A DNA stretch of 57,634 nucleotides, taken from IMG/VR virus record IMGVR_UViG_3300003323_000363, positions 1 to 57,634 of that record, one strand, 5' to 3'. How positions within the stretch are numbered: position 1 is the first letter of the stretch; each line of letters begins with the position of its first letter. The notes under the pieces are model-generated. The model saw nothing but the letters and a program-made list of their open reading frames with translations, was not told the DNA's origin and did no database searches. The DNA comes from a virus. Made by a program: the position numbers and the translations under genes. Positions 49,685 to 57,397 of this stretch are shown here, piece by piece.

Positions 49685-49741
49685 ATGAAAAACATGAACA
49701 ACATACATCAGCCGCAACGCCAACGACTTAATAGCCGGTGA
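49685..49741 (+). CDS. Leader peptide candidate upstream of tRNA cluster (18 aa)
   Basis: The ORF reads MKNMNNIHQPQRQRLNSR. Of its 18 codons, 10 are for Met, His, Gln, Pro or Arg (2, 1, 3, 1, 3). These are exactly the amino acids of the five tRNA genes downstream. Behind it lies a terminator, and the last codons contain GCCGG (49734-49738), which can pair with CCGGC (49774-49778) of the terminator's left arm. This looks like attenuation: ribosome position on the leader could decide between terminator and antiterminator. It is an inference, not shown. Confidence 0.45.
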   Translation: MKNMNNIHQPQRQRLNSR

Positions 49742-49770
49742 TTGTGCTTTGTATATAAATATAGCATTTG

Positions 49771-49796
49771 GCCCCGGCAATAGTCGGGGCTTTTTT
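49771..49796 (+). terminator. Terminator before the tRNA genes, attenuator candidate
   Basis: GCCCCG (49771-49776) pairs with CGGGGC (49785-49790), followed by six T. It lies between the leader ORF and the first tRNA. GCCGG at 49734-49738 can form an alternative stem with CCGGC at 49774-49778, which would break it. Confidence 0.75.
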
Positions 49797-49798
49797 AT

Positions 49799-49870
49799 TT
49801 CCCAATCGTTCAATGGATAGGATTCCCGGCTTCGAACCGGGCGATGAGAGTTCAAATCTTTCTTGGGAAA
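49799..49870 (+). tRNA. tRNA-Arg (anticodon TCG)
   Basis: Acceptor TTCCCAA/TTGGGAA, a D arm, anticodon stem CCCGG/CCGGG with loop CTTCGAA, and T arm loop TTCAAAT. All stems pair, with some G-T pairs. It reads CGN Arg codons, mainly CGA. Confidence 0.9.
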
Positions 49871-49875
49871 CAAAC

Positions 49876-49948
49876 TTTGCGATAGCTCAATCGGTAGAGC
49901 GTCTGACTTTGATTCAGAAGGTTTCAGGTTCGACCCCTGATCGCAAAA
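49876..49948 (+). tRNA. tRNA-Gln (anticodon TTG)
   Basis: Acceptor TTTGCGA/TCGCAAA, D arm GCTC/GAGC, anticodon stem TCTGA/TCAGA with loop CTTTGAT, T arm TCAGG/CCTGA with loop TTCGACC. It reads CAA and CAG. Confidence 0.92.
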
Positions 49949-49989
49949 CGAAACGAGGTGATCGCATACCTACCGTAGCCGGAAAAATT

Positions 49990-50024
49990 GGTGTCGTGTA
50001 CAGGCGGGGAAAGACCCGCACACC
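49990..50024 (+). other. Hairpin between tRNA-Gln and tRNA-Pro
   Basis: GGTGT (49990) pairs with ACACC (50020), and GCGGG (50004-50008) with CCCGC (50015-50019), around a GAAAGA loop with a 9-base bulge on one side. It may be a processing signal or a worn tRNA. The 75-base gap it lies in is much longer than the other tRNA gaps. Confidence 0.45.
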
Positions 50025-50099
50025 TGGTAGTAGAGGAGTCAGGTTTATCTCATCGGACTTGGAATCCGAGGCACGCAGGTTCGAATCCTGCCTACCAGA
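50024..50099 (+). tRNA. tRNA-Pro (anticodon TGG)
   Basis: Acceptor CTGGTAG/CTACCAG, a short D arm, anticodon stem TCGGA/TCCGA with loop CTTGGAA, and T arm GCAGG/CCTGC with loop TTCGAAT. It reads CCA and CCG. Confidence 0.9.
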
Positions 50100-50105
50100 C
50101 AAAAT

Positions 50106-50177
50106 GCAAGAAATAGTTTAACGGTAGAACACCTGCTTGTGACGCAGGCGGTCAGGGTTCGATTCCCGTTTCTTGCC
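50106..50177 (+). tRNA. tRNA-His (anticodon GTG)
   Basis: Acceptor GCAAGAA/TTCTTGC, anticodon stem CCTGC/GCAGG with loop TTGTGAC, and T loop TTCGATT. The T stem has only three clean pairs (GGG/CCC), so it may be weak. It reads CAC and CAT. Confidence 0.8.
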
Positions 50178-50181
50178 AATT

Positions 50182-50255
50182 GCGCCCGTAGCTCAGAAGG
50201 TTAGAGCAGATGACTCATAATCATCAGGTCAGCGGTTCGACTCCGTTCCGGCGCA
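50182..50255 (+). tRNA. tRNA-Met (anticodon CAT)
   Basis: Acceptor GCGCCCG/CCGGCGC with one mismatch, D arm GCTC/GAGC, anticodon stem GATGA/TCATC with loop CTCATAA, and T arm AGCGG/CCGTT with loop TTCGACT. A CAT anticodon can also be tRNA-Ile2 after modification. Confidence 0.85.
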
Positions 50256-50293
50256 CAATTTTGTTTCTTAATTTTTGTTTTGTTATTTAGCGG

Positions 50294-50373
50294 TAAACCA
50301 GTTGATGGAAGATAGGTCGGATAGGATTTGTTCCGCCTGTGACCCGATAACGAGGCTCGAATTGGCTGGTTTA
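50294..50373 (+). repeat. Inverted repeat arms before the ParB-like gene
   Basis: TAAACCAG (50294-50301) and CTGGTTTA (50366-50373) are exact inverted copies with 64 bases between. The inner bases contain a further TCGG/CCGA pair. The stretch lies in the untranslated leader of the packaging operon. It could be an RNA structure controlling it; function unknown. Confidence 0.4.
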
Positions 50374-50385
50374 AATTTTTATATC

Positions 50386-50913
50386 ATGTACCAACTTCGC
50401 CCACTGTCAGAGTTAAAGAAGTACGAGTCAAATCCCCGGACAATTACCGAGCGGGATATGGCAAAGCTGATTCAGTCGTTGCGGGATAACCCAAAGCACT
50501 TTACAGCCAGGCCACTGATACTTTCTGATAGAACCGGCGAACTCGTTATATTGTCCGGCAATCAACGATACGAGGCAGCGAAGTTTCTAGGAATGGATAA
50601 AGTGCCGACGTTCCTTTTGCAAGGGCTAACAGAGGCGCAGGAGCGCGAAATTCTCGTGAGAGAAAATGTTTCGAACGGCGAGTGGAACTACGAAGAATTG
50701 TACAACAGCTTTAATTTGAGCGAGTTGTCGGATTGGGGGCTTGACCTATCTTTCCCCGAAGAAGCCGCCGAGGCTCCCGAACAAAACGACATAGTTAGTA
50801 CAACAATAAAACTCGAATACACGCTCGAAGATTACGAGCGCGTAAAGAACTACCTCGCGTTAATTAACAGCAGCCCAGAACAGGCTGTTTGGAAGTTGTG
50901 CGGGTTTAATTAG
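50386..50913 (+). CDS. ParB-like nuclease-domain protein
   Basis: A 175-residue protein with a ParB/Srx-type N-terminal domain: LSELKKYESNPRTITERDMAKLIQSLRD, FTARPLILSDRTG and GNQRYEAAKFLGMDKVPTF. The C-terminal part is acidic. In many phages such a protein stands just before the terminase genes, perhaps as a nuclease or DNA-binding helper in packaging. The ATG at 50386 is chosen; upstream the frame is open but not plausible as coding. Confidence 0.75.
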   Translation: MYQLRPLSELKKYESNPRTITERDMAKLIQSLRDNPKHFTARPLILSDRTGELVILSGNQRYEAAKFLGMDKVPTFLLQGLTEAQEREILVRENVSNGEWNYEELYNSFNLSELSDWGLDLSFPEEAAEAPEQNDIVSTTIKLEYTLEDYERVKNYLALINSSPEQAVWKLCGFN

Positions 50914-50997
50914 ATTGCGAATACCTTGGACGCGATACCGTCCGTAAAAACTATCTTGGACCGGTATATTCCGTAATATGCCAAAAATGTGAGAGTA

Positions 50998-51384
50998 ATG
51001 GCTAATCCACAGAACATCACCCATATACAGCCGGGTGAAGTGAGGAATCCCAAAGGACGCGGCAAGGGTGTGCCAAATAGGGCTACTTTATTTAAGAAGT
51101 GGCTGTCTGCAAAAGAGGATTTTAAGAATCCTATCACGCGCGAAATACAGCGCCTATCACAAGAAGACATTGTTATTTTGGCGATACTTGCCAAAGCCCG
51201 AAAAGGCGACCTCAAATGCGCCGAGTTCCTGCTTGATGGGAAGTACGGGCCAATCTTGCGTCTTAATGGCGTTCTCAATCCAAAGGATGTACAGGAGTTG
51301 CCGCAAGACTTTTCTCCTTTCCAGGTTGTTGACCCGGTTGTTGAGGATGCGGTTATAGAAATCGAAATCGGTGCAGCTGAGTAG
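50998..51384 (+). CDS. terS: Terminase small subunit (DUF5681-like)
   Basis: A 128-residue protein just before the large terminase. It begins with HIQPGEVRNPKGRGKGVPNRATLFKKW, a glycine-, arginine- and proline-rich DNA-binding start like the DUF5681 group. A helical part (LSQEDIVILAILAKARKGDLKCAEFLLDGKYG) and an acidic end follow. It should recognise phage DNA and start packaging. The ATG at 50998 is three codons after an ATG at 50989. It overlaps the large subunit start by 14 bases. Confidence 0.75.
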   Translation: MANPQNITHIQPGEVRNPKGRGKGVPNRATLFKKWLSAKEDFKNPITREIQRLSQEDIVILAILAKARKGDLKCAEFLLDGKYGPILRLNGVLNPKDVQELPQDFSPFQVVDPVVEDAVIEIEIGAAE

Positions 51385-52756
51385 ACGCCAATGGGAAGCT
51401 ACGCAAGAGCTCGCCAACCCGAACGTAAACGCACTGCTTTACGGCGGCGCGATTCGAGGGGCTAAGACAGCGTGGCTCGCCATTACCAACTTCCAGCTTG
51501 CAATGTCTTTCCCGAATAGCCGGTGGGCTATAATGAGGGCGACGCGGCCAATGATTACGACGAACTTGCTGCCGTCGGTCAATCACTTCTATTCTCAGCC
51601 TGAAATACATCGGCACATTTCATCAATCAACAAGTCGGACCTGACTTATACCTTTAAAAACGGGTCCATTGTTCAACTTCTCGCAGAGCAGTACAACCAG
51701 GACAAGGATTTGTCCCGGTTTCATGGTATGGAGTTTAACGGGTTTTCCTTTGACGAAATATCCGAGTTCCAACAAAAAACATTTGACAAGGCTTTTGAGC
51801 GTGCCGGTGCATGGCAGAACGCAAAGCCAAATAAGTGGGGACGAAAGCCGCGCCCGTTGATCCTTGCCTCGTGCAACCCTACAAAGAACTGGGTAAAAGA
51901 GCTTTGGTATGATCCGTGGGTTGAAGGCACATTAAAGCCCGAATGGCGATACATTCCGGCAAAGATTACCGATAACCCATTCATTGATAAATCGTATCTC
52001 AAATCGCTTAAAGCGAACATGACTCCGATCAATTACAATCGGTTCGTCAATGGCGACTGGGATTACCAAGAGGCAATTGGTAACGAATGGCTTTACAAGT
52101 TCAACTACTCGCACCACGTAAGCGACAAGGTTGAACACAATCCGAACCTGCCGACGTATTTGACTTACGATTTTAACGTGCTGCCTTATATGACGTTGCT
52201 CGCGTTTCAGATAGAGGAAATCGACGGAGCGTTTTATGTCCGGTTTTACGATGAGTTTTGTTTGTCTCACCCGCAAAACTCGGCGCGCGAGGTTACGAAA
52301 GAATGGGTGAAGAAATACCGGACCGGATTACATAACCACGCGCCCGTTTACTATTGCGGTGATGCCGCCGGAGAATCCCGCGTGCCTGGCTTCGGAGATG
52401 TTAAGGCATTCAATGAGGTCCGCAAAGAGCTACAAGGTTACGTTCATAACGAGTCTGATAAAATATTCAAGCACCAGTTCTTTAATGAGTACGCGCGGAC
52501 GTTCTTAAACGACATTCTGGACCAGCGTATTCCTATCATTGTACAAATCAATGAAAAGCGGTGCCCTAAACTCATACGCGATATTCAGGAAAGCCGGGAA
52601 GACGCGACAGGAGGCCTTTTGAAGGAGAAAATACGCCATCCAGTCACTGGGCAGATGTATGAAAAGAACGGCCACTGTACCGACGCTTTCAAGTATGCTT
52701 TTCTTTCTGCTTTTCCCAAAGTATATTTGGACAAATATCACAGGAAACAGTATTGA
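51371..52756 (+). CDS. terL: Terminase large subunit
   Basis: A 461-residue packaging motor. The ATPase site reads YGGAIRGAKT (residues 24-33), with Ala where the usual P-loop has Gly before Lys. Walker B with the catalytic Glu is FSFDEI (Asp128, Glu129), and ASCNPTKN is the coupling motif. The nuclease part has Asp267 (TYDFNV), Asp331 (CGDAAGES) and Asp438 (HCTDAFKYA). It pumps DNA into the head and cuts the concatemer. The start codon is GTG at 51371, inside the small subunit gene. Confidence 0.93.
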   Translation: MQLSRRQWEATQELANPNVNALLYGGAIRGAKTAWLAITNFQLAMSFPNSRWAIMRATRPMITTNLLPSVNHFYSQPEIHRHISSINKSDLTYTFKNGSIVQLLAEQYNQDKDLSRFHGMEFNGFSFDEISEFQQKTFDKAFERAGAWQNAKPNKWGRKPRPLILASCNPTKNWVKELWYDPWVEGTLKPEWRYIPAKITDNPFIDKSYLKSLKANMTPINYNRFVNGDWDYQEAIGNEWLYKFNYSHHVSDKVEHNPNLPTYLTYDFNVLPYMTLLAFQIEEIDGAFYVRFYDEFCLSHPQNSAREVTKEWVKKYRTGLHNHAPVYYCGDAAGESRVPGFGDVKAFNEVRKELQGYVHNESDKIFKHQFFNEYARTFLNDILDQRIPIIVQINEKRCPKLIRDIQESREDATGGLLKEKIRHPVTGQMYEKNGHCTDAFKYAFLSAFPKVYLDKYHRKQY

Positions 52757-52757
52757 T

Positions 52758-53060
52758 ATGTGGTTACGCAAAGTTCTCAGGCTATTAGGCATCTATCCCG
52801 ATGATTGGCGCGCAGTATGGACCGAAAGGGCTTCTATACACTGGACAGATGTAAATGTGAAAGATAATTTCTTTTACACCATTCAGTTTTCTGAGTCTAG
52901 GGATAAATTCAGACTTTTGTGCGAAGGGAAGAGCCTTGGCATGCGAGCAAGCGAGCATAAATATTATTTGGTCGCCATGCAGAAGTTGGCACAATACAAT
53001 AACGAACTTCTGTCAATAAGGTTTAAGTCAAAAGCTAAGACTACGCAAAACGAAAAATGA
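52758..53060 (+). CDS. Hypothetical protein between terminase and portal (100 aa)
   Basis: A 100-residue protein, basic at both ends, with strands in the middle (ASIHWTDVNVKDNFFYTIQFSE). It starts one base after the terminase stop and overlaps the portal start by 4 bases. No family is recognised. Its tight packing suggests a real structural-region gene. Confidence 0.6.
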   Translation: MWLRKVLRLLGIYPDDWRAVWTERASIHWTDVNVKDNFFYTIQFSESRDKFRLLCEGKSLGMRASEHKYYLVAMQKLAQYNNELLSIRFKSKAKTTQNEK

Positions 53061-54862
53061 TAACCATAGAGCAGGGCCTACAAATCATGCGTCCGCGTAT
53101 CGAGGGACGGAGTTTTCACCCTTACTACGAACGGACGGTTGACCGAAAAAAGCTGTACAAGGCGATGATGACAGGCGAATGCTTGTCTGACTACCTGCAT
53201 ACGTTTACCGGGCGTGAAGACGCGGATCAGTTCGCCATTCGCAAGGAAATCACACAGGAATGCGTTACGCCGGCGGTTAACGAGGCGGCGGCGAAGTTCT
53301 ACAAGACGAATCGCTACCCGAACATTGAGAAAGACCTGTATTACGAAAACAAAACGGGGAATATAGACAAACTCAAAGAGGCGCTATCTAAGTTCTGCTT
53401 TGAGGGTGATGTTCAGGCGTACATGGCAACTGAATACGACCGGCGCTCGTTGATCGATCCTAATGCATTTCTGGTGATTGACTTCGGAGAGTTCGACATA
53501 CTTCAAAACCAGCGCGCGGAAACTTACGGCGTGTTCATTCCATGCGAAAACGTGGTAGACTTCGAATACTTGCCGAATGACGTGCTTAACTACCTGGTCA
53601 TTTCGCAATGCTTTTCATTCTACGATGCTGACGGCGTTCAGCAGAACCTCACGGATTACATCGGATACTTGGGCGACGACATTTTGGTTTTCGCTGAGTA
53701 TCACGAAGAGCGCAAATCACCAAGCGACAATGCTACGGTTGAGGAAATCGGGACTGGCTCGTATTACGTCTACGCGTTGAGCCCGAAAGCAGGCCAGGTT
53801 CAGGCGTTCAGGCTTGGTTATATCAAAGATCCAATAGCCAACTATAAAACCTGCATTTCTCCGCTTGATGCCGCCGAAACGGTGGTAATGGACCTGATCA
53901 ACGACAAGTCAGAATACGACCAGACAAAGCGGTTCCATGTGTTTCCGCAAAAACTGCAATTCGTAGACGACTGCCCAGGCGAAAGTCAATACAAAACCTG
54001 TGATCGCGGCAGAACACCAGACGGCTCAACGTGCGGTAAATGCGGAGGTTCTGGCAAAGTTCCAATTCACACCAGTTCTGCCGACGTGCTCACATTCTCA
54101 GTACCCAAAGACAAGGATGACTTTTACATCCCATTGTCAGAAATGGTGCATTACGCAAAGCCGGACATTGAAATTATTCAGCATTTGCGCGAGGACGTAG
54201 AAAAGTCGCAATACAAGATTCTCCGCGCCATATTTGCCAGTGAAAGCGTTGTTAAAACAGATGGCGCAACCGAGATACAGAAGACGGCCACCGAATTCAT
54301 TCTCAAAGATGACGACTTGAACAATATCCTTACGCCGTTTTGCGAGCAAAAGGTGAAGTTTTACAAGTTCATCGTTCGCCAGGTTGCCGAGTTCAACGAT
54401 CTTGCCGAGAAGCTGGTTATTATCTTCAAATATCCCGAATCAAAGCGCATCCAGTCGGTTGAAGAGTTGCAGGACAAGCTCGCAGTCATGGTTTCGCAAG
54501 GCGCTCCGACTCCGCTACTCAATGCGGTAGAAAACGAAATTGCTTCCAAACGCTATATAGATGACCCTGACGGCCTGAACGAGTACGAGATCATCAACTC
54601 GCACAGGCCATTCAGGAACCGCAAAGAGTCAGACGTTCAGTTTGCAATCGGCGCGGGTATTGTGCCGAAGTGGATTGAGGTGCTTTGGGCAAACTTTGAG
54701 GTTATTATGGAGGAAATCATTCAGGATGAAACCTTCTTCGATAAGAAATATCCAGAACGCGCAGTGATCGTAAAAGCAGCGGCAGATAAATTGAAAGCGG
54801 ATCTGGAACCGGCAGAGCCTACTACGCTTTTAGGTAGTAGCGCATCACCGCAACAGCAGTAG
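53057..54862 (+). CDS. Portal protein with zinc-knuckle insert
   Basis: A 601-residue portal, right after the terminase genes. The C-terminal half has the long helices of the portal stem and crown (IIQHLREDVEKSQYKILRAIF, KTATEFILKDDDLNNILTPF, VKFYKFIVRQVAEF). An unusual insert with Cys306, Cys315, Cys326 and Cys329 (ending CGKCGGSGK, like a DnaJ zinc repeat) lies just before that. Twelve copies would form the DNA gate at one head vertex. Confidence 0.85.
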   Translation: MITIEQGLQIMRPRIEGRSFHPYYERTVDRKKLYKAMMTGECLSDYLHTFTGREDADQFAIRKEITQECVTPAVNEAAAKFYKTNRYPNIEKDLYYENKTGNIDKLKEALSKFCFEGDVQAYMATEYDRRSLIDPNAFLVIDFGEFDILQNQRAETYGVFIPCENVVDFEYLPNDVLNYLVISQCFSFYDADGVQQNLTDYIGYLGDDILVFAEYHEERKSPSDNATVEEIGTGSYYVYALSPKAGQVQAFRLGYIKDPIANYKTCISPLDAAETVVMDLINDKSEYDQTKRFHVFPQKLQFVDDCPGESQYKTCDRGRTPDGSTCGKCGGSGKVPIHTSSADVLTFSVPKDKDDFYIPLSEMVHYAKPDIEIIQHLREDVEKSQYKILRAIFASESVVKTDGATEIQKTATEFILKDDDLNNILTPFCEQKVKFYKFIVRQVAEFNDLAEKLVIIFKYPESKRIQSVEELQDKLAVMVSQGAPTPLLNAVENEIASKRYIDDPDGLNEYEIINSHRPFRNRKESDVQFAIGAGIVPKWIEVLWANFEVIMEEIIQDETFFDKKYPERAVIVKAAADKLKADLEPAEPTTLLGSSASPQQQ

Positions 54863-54913
54863 AATAATTTAACACAATAACCTTTTGGTGTCAAGGCGAA
54901 CCATAACAACACA

Positions 54914-55537
54914 ATGAGCAGCGACAAGTCAAACACTTACCACCACGCAAAGGCAGAATTGGAAATACTTTCACTATATAGCACGGAACCCGATAACCGG
55001 CCAATTATCGAGCCATTCAGGGAAGAGATACTAGCGCTTTGTGAAAAATTTGGACGCAGTGGACAGAGCGGAGGAAGTGCACCGATTACTGCCACGGTGT
55101 TGGCTAATTCTATTAAAAAATTATTGCTACAAGAGCCGATCAGCCCTATCACTGGTATAGACGAGGAATGGATATTGGTCAGCGAGGAAGATGGTGGGCT
55201 TTACCAAAATATCCGCTGCTCGGCTTTATTTAAGCAAGGTAAAAATGGCCGCGCGTGGTACCTGGACGCCATTGTCAAAAAGACTCAAAATGGACATACA
55301 TTTCACGGTCCATTCTGGCTACGGAAAGAAGATTTTCTGACACAGAACTTGGAAAATAAGTTTCATTGCGCTCACTACGTAAAATCATTCCCTTTCACGC
55401 CGAAGACATTTTACATTGATGTAATAGAGGAAGAGGTGGGGCGAGACAATTGGGAGATGCACACGAAAGAGCCAAAACAGCTTGAAAAAGTTTGGCGGTA
55501 TTATGACAAAAAAACAACTAAATATGTACACATTTGA
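54914..55537 (+). CDS. Phage protein of unknown function (HAKxEL ... SGxSA ... PITGIDEEW type)
   Basis: A 207-residue protein of a widespread phage family. HHAKAELEILSLY, LCEKFGRSGQSGGSAPI, LLQEPISPITGIDEEWILV and GGLYQNIRCSALFK are the conserved segments. Its biochemical role is not known. It usually lies outside the virion genes, but here it lies between portal and minor head protein. It has no signal or membrane segment. Confidence 0.7.
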   Translation: MSSDKSNTYHHAKAELEILSLYSTEPDNRPIIEPFREEILALCEKFGRSGQSGGSAPITATVLANSIKKLLLQEPISPITGIDEEWILVSEEDGGLYQNIRCSALFKQGKNGRAWYLDAIVKKTQNGHTFHGPFWLRKEDFLTQNLENKFHCAHYVKSFPFTPKTFYIDVIEEEVGRDNWEMHTKEPKQLEKVWRYYDKKTTKYVHI

Positions 55538-55796
55538 CGAAGAGAAGCCGATTGCCGAAGCGCTTGAAGGCGTTTTCGCTGCGATTGAAAAAGAAAAGAG
55601 CAGAGGATTTTTAATAGTAAGCTCGCCATCCGAAGAAAAGCGCGAGCAATTCGTTCGCGAGTTTATGCGTGCTGGATACCATGTTTCTCAGCCCATATCA
55701 ACCGGCAAGACGGCCATCGTTTGGGACGACTCCCTTGTTGACGGATTCTTGAAGTCGGGATTTAGTTTTGAGCAGGCGGTTAATCCTGAACAATGA
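55503..55796 (+). CDS. Hypothetical protein (97 aa)
   Basis: A 97-residue soluble protein of strands and helices (RGFLIVSSPSEEKREQFVREF, TAIVWDDSLVDGFLKSG). It overlaps the previous gene by 35 bases and the next by 4. A later ATG at 55524 would reduce the first overlap. No family known. Confidence 0.55.
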   Translation: MTKKQLNMYTFDEEKPIAEALEGVFAAIEKEKSRGFLIVSSPSEEKREQFVREFMRAGYHVSQPISTGKTAIVWDDSLVDGFLKSGFSFEQAVNPEQ

Positions 55797-56674
55797 CCGA
55801 AAAAGACATAGACAAGCGGGTTAACGCTATTCTTCGCCTTCAAGATGCGTTCACAGGGCGCGTAAAAGAGGCGCAGGCGAGTCTATACGAATATGTCCTT
55901 GAATCGTGGGATTCGTTGAGGAAATCGACATTACCCACCTTCAAACGTGTTTGGGGTAAGTTCTTTGAAACGGATTACGAGCCGCTTATTGAGTCGTTCG
56001 CTTCCGACATGCGCGAGGTTGTTAAATTGAACGAAGTTTATTTCGATGCAAAAGTGCCCACTGAACAGCTTTTTGAGCAGTTGGGGATAAGCGAGACCGG
56101 GGCAATCGCGAAAGAGGGCTACGTTTCAACCATTTTGCAGGATCAGACAATAAAGCGCGAGGTTCAGATTGCCATTTCACGCACAAAGCAGCTTAAATTT
56201 GATCAGAAGGTTAAGGAGGACATTAAAGCGCTGATCAAAGGCACTCCGAAAACGGAAGCTGCGGCAGCTAGACAGGGAGTGGTTGAAAGGTTCACAGAGC
56301 AAAGCGTAACGCCTACATACAACGAAGCCGACCGGATCATTCAAAACGACATGGCTATTGTCAGCTACATGGATGCCGGAATGTACACCGGCGGCTTGAT
56401 CGACACATCCAGGCCATTCTGCGTTGAGCGCAACCGAAAAATATTCCTGCGCAGCGAGATTGCAAAGTTCGGCACCAGTGAGGACAAATGGGGCGGATAT
56501 ACGGATAAATCAACCGGAACGTTCAGCGGGAAGCCAAAAACAGGCTACGACCCATTTACTATGCTGGGCGGCTACAAGTGCCGGCATCACCTTTCATGGC
56601 TCGCGGATGAGTTCGCAGTCCGCAAAGACCCTACGTTAGAGATTGTTGACGGGAAACTGGTTCGTAAGGCATGA
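55793..56674 (+). CDS. Minor head protein, Mu gpF / head morphogenesis-like
   Basis: A 293-residue protein. The first 160 residues are helical. The C-terminal domain has the gpF-type motif set: GGLIDTSRPFCVERNRKIF, GYDPFTMLGGYKCRHHLSWL. Such proteins bind the portal and are packed inside the head or act in head assembly. The position after the portal supports the call. Its stop is followed by a 47-base gap before the next gene. Confidence 0.82.
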   Translation: MTEKDIDKRVNAILRLQDAFTGRVKEAQASLYEYVLESWDSLRKSTLPTFKRVWGKFFETDYEPLIESFASDMREVVKLNEVYFDAKVPTEQLFEQLGISETGAIAKEGYVSTILQDQTIKREVQIAISRTKQLKFDQKVKEDIKALIKGTPKTEAAAARQGVVERFTEQSVTPTYNEADRIIQNDMAIVSYMDAGMYTGGLIDTSRPFCVERNRKIFLRSEIAKFGTSEDKWGGYTDKSTGTFSGKPKTGYDPFTMLGGYKCRHHLSWLADEFAVRKDPTLEIVDGKLVRKA

Positions 56675-56721
56675 ATTTTTCAAGTTTTGTTTGTTATTAA
56701 TAATTTATTTTCTTTGGAAAT

Positions 56722-57048
56722 ATGAACAAGGTTGTAACAGCGAAAAAAGACGGCAAGATTCGGAAGTTCCCGTTAATCGGCCTCGAAAAAATGGGCAAAG
56801 ACCCGAATGGCGAAACCTACGACGGGTGGCAGATCATTGACGACATCGAAGATCCTGCCGAGCTGAAAGAGGCCAAAGCCAAACGCGCAGCCGCAAAGCC
56901 GAAAGCTGATGGACCGAAGAAGCCAGGTAGGCCGAAAGCTGAGAAAGAACCAGAAGAATCTCAAACCGTAAATTCAGAGGAAAATGGAAATCCAAAAACA
57001 GACGAAAGGTCCAGCGCCGGTTCAGATGATTCCGGTAGCGAAGGGTAG
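56722..57048 (+). CDS. Basic-acidic low-complexity protein (108 aa)
   Basis: A 108-residue protein. The first 45 residues are folded (KFPLIGLEKMGKDPNGETYDGWQII). The rest is a low-complexity tail: a lysine- and proline-rich part with KKPGRPKAEK, like an AT-hook, then an acidic, serine-rich end (SAGSDDSGSEG). It may bind packaged DNA or act in head assembly. No family is assigned. A second small frame overlaps its end. Confidence 0.6.
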   Translation: MNKVVTAKKDGKIRKFPLIGLEKMGKDPNGETYDGWQIIDDIEDPAELKEAKAKRAAAKPKADGPKKPGRPKAEKEPEESQTVNSEENGNPKTDERSSAGSDDSGSEG

Positions 57049-57121
57049 CATCCCGCACATGGTTGCCACCGGCACCAAAAAACAACCTGATTACATTCAA
57101 AAGGTTATCAAAAATGGCTAA
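56984..57121 (+). CDS. Small hypothetical protein (45 aa)
   Basis: A short frame from ATG 56984 to TAA 57121 that overlaps the end of the gene before it (65 bases) and the start of the gene after it (8 bases, ATGGCTAA). The product contains PVQMIPVAKGSIPHMVATG. The start/stop overlap with the next gene supports translation, but the long overlap upstream makes it uncertain. Confidence 0.5.
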   Translation: MEIQKQTKGPAPVQMIPVAKGSIPHMVATGTKKQPDYIQKVIKNG

Positions 57122-57278
57122 GACGAAAATCCTGGTTCTTGAACACAAGGACTCATTAGTTCGCCAAGAAGTAAGCGAAGAAGAATACGATACTTGGCAG
57201 CAGCGCATTAAAGACAAGTACAAATTGAAATCAACGAAGGAGGTGGAAACGCCTGCGGAACTTGAAAAGAAAAAATAG
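57114..57278 (+). CDS. Small hypothetical protein (54 aa)
   Basis: A 54-residue charged protein (KTKILVLEHKDSLVRQEVSEEEY, then DTWQQRIKDKYKLK). The ATG at 57114 follows from the 8-base overlap with the frame before. It lies 119 bases ahead of the scaffold gene. No family known. Confidence 0.55.
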   Translation: MAKTKILVLEHKDSLVRQEVSEEEYDTWQQRIKDKYKLKSTKEVETPAELEKKK

Positions 57279-57397
57279 GTAGTCCCACCAAACGGGAATA
57301 ATGCTTGGCCGCCGGGCTCGAAACGGACCGAAAAACATTTTTCAACCTGGGCAGAAGTGCTTTAAACTTTTAGGGTGAATCCCGTATCTTCATTAGT

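Noticed and set aside
49768-50121. Plus-strand frame of 117 codons through the tRNA cluster
   Set aside because: It overlaps three tRNA genes that fold well, so it is not a coding region.
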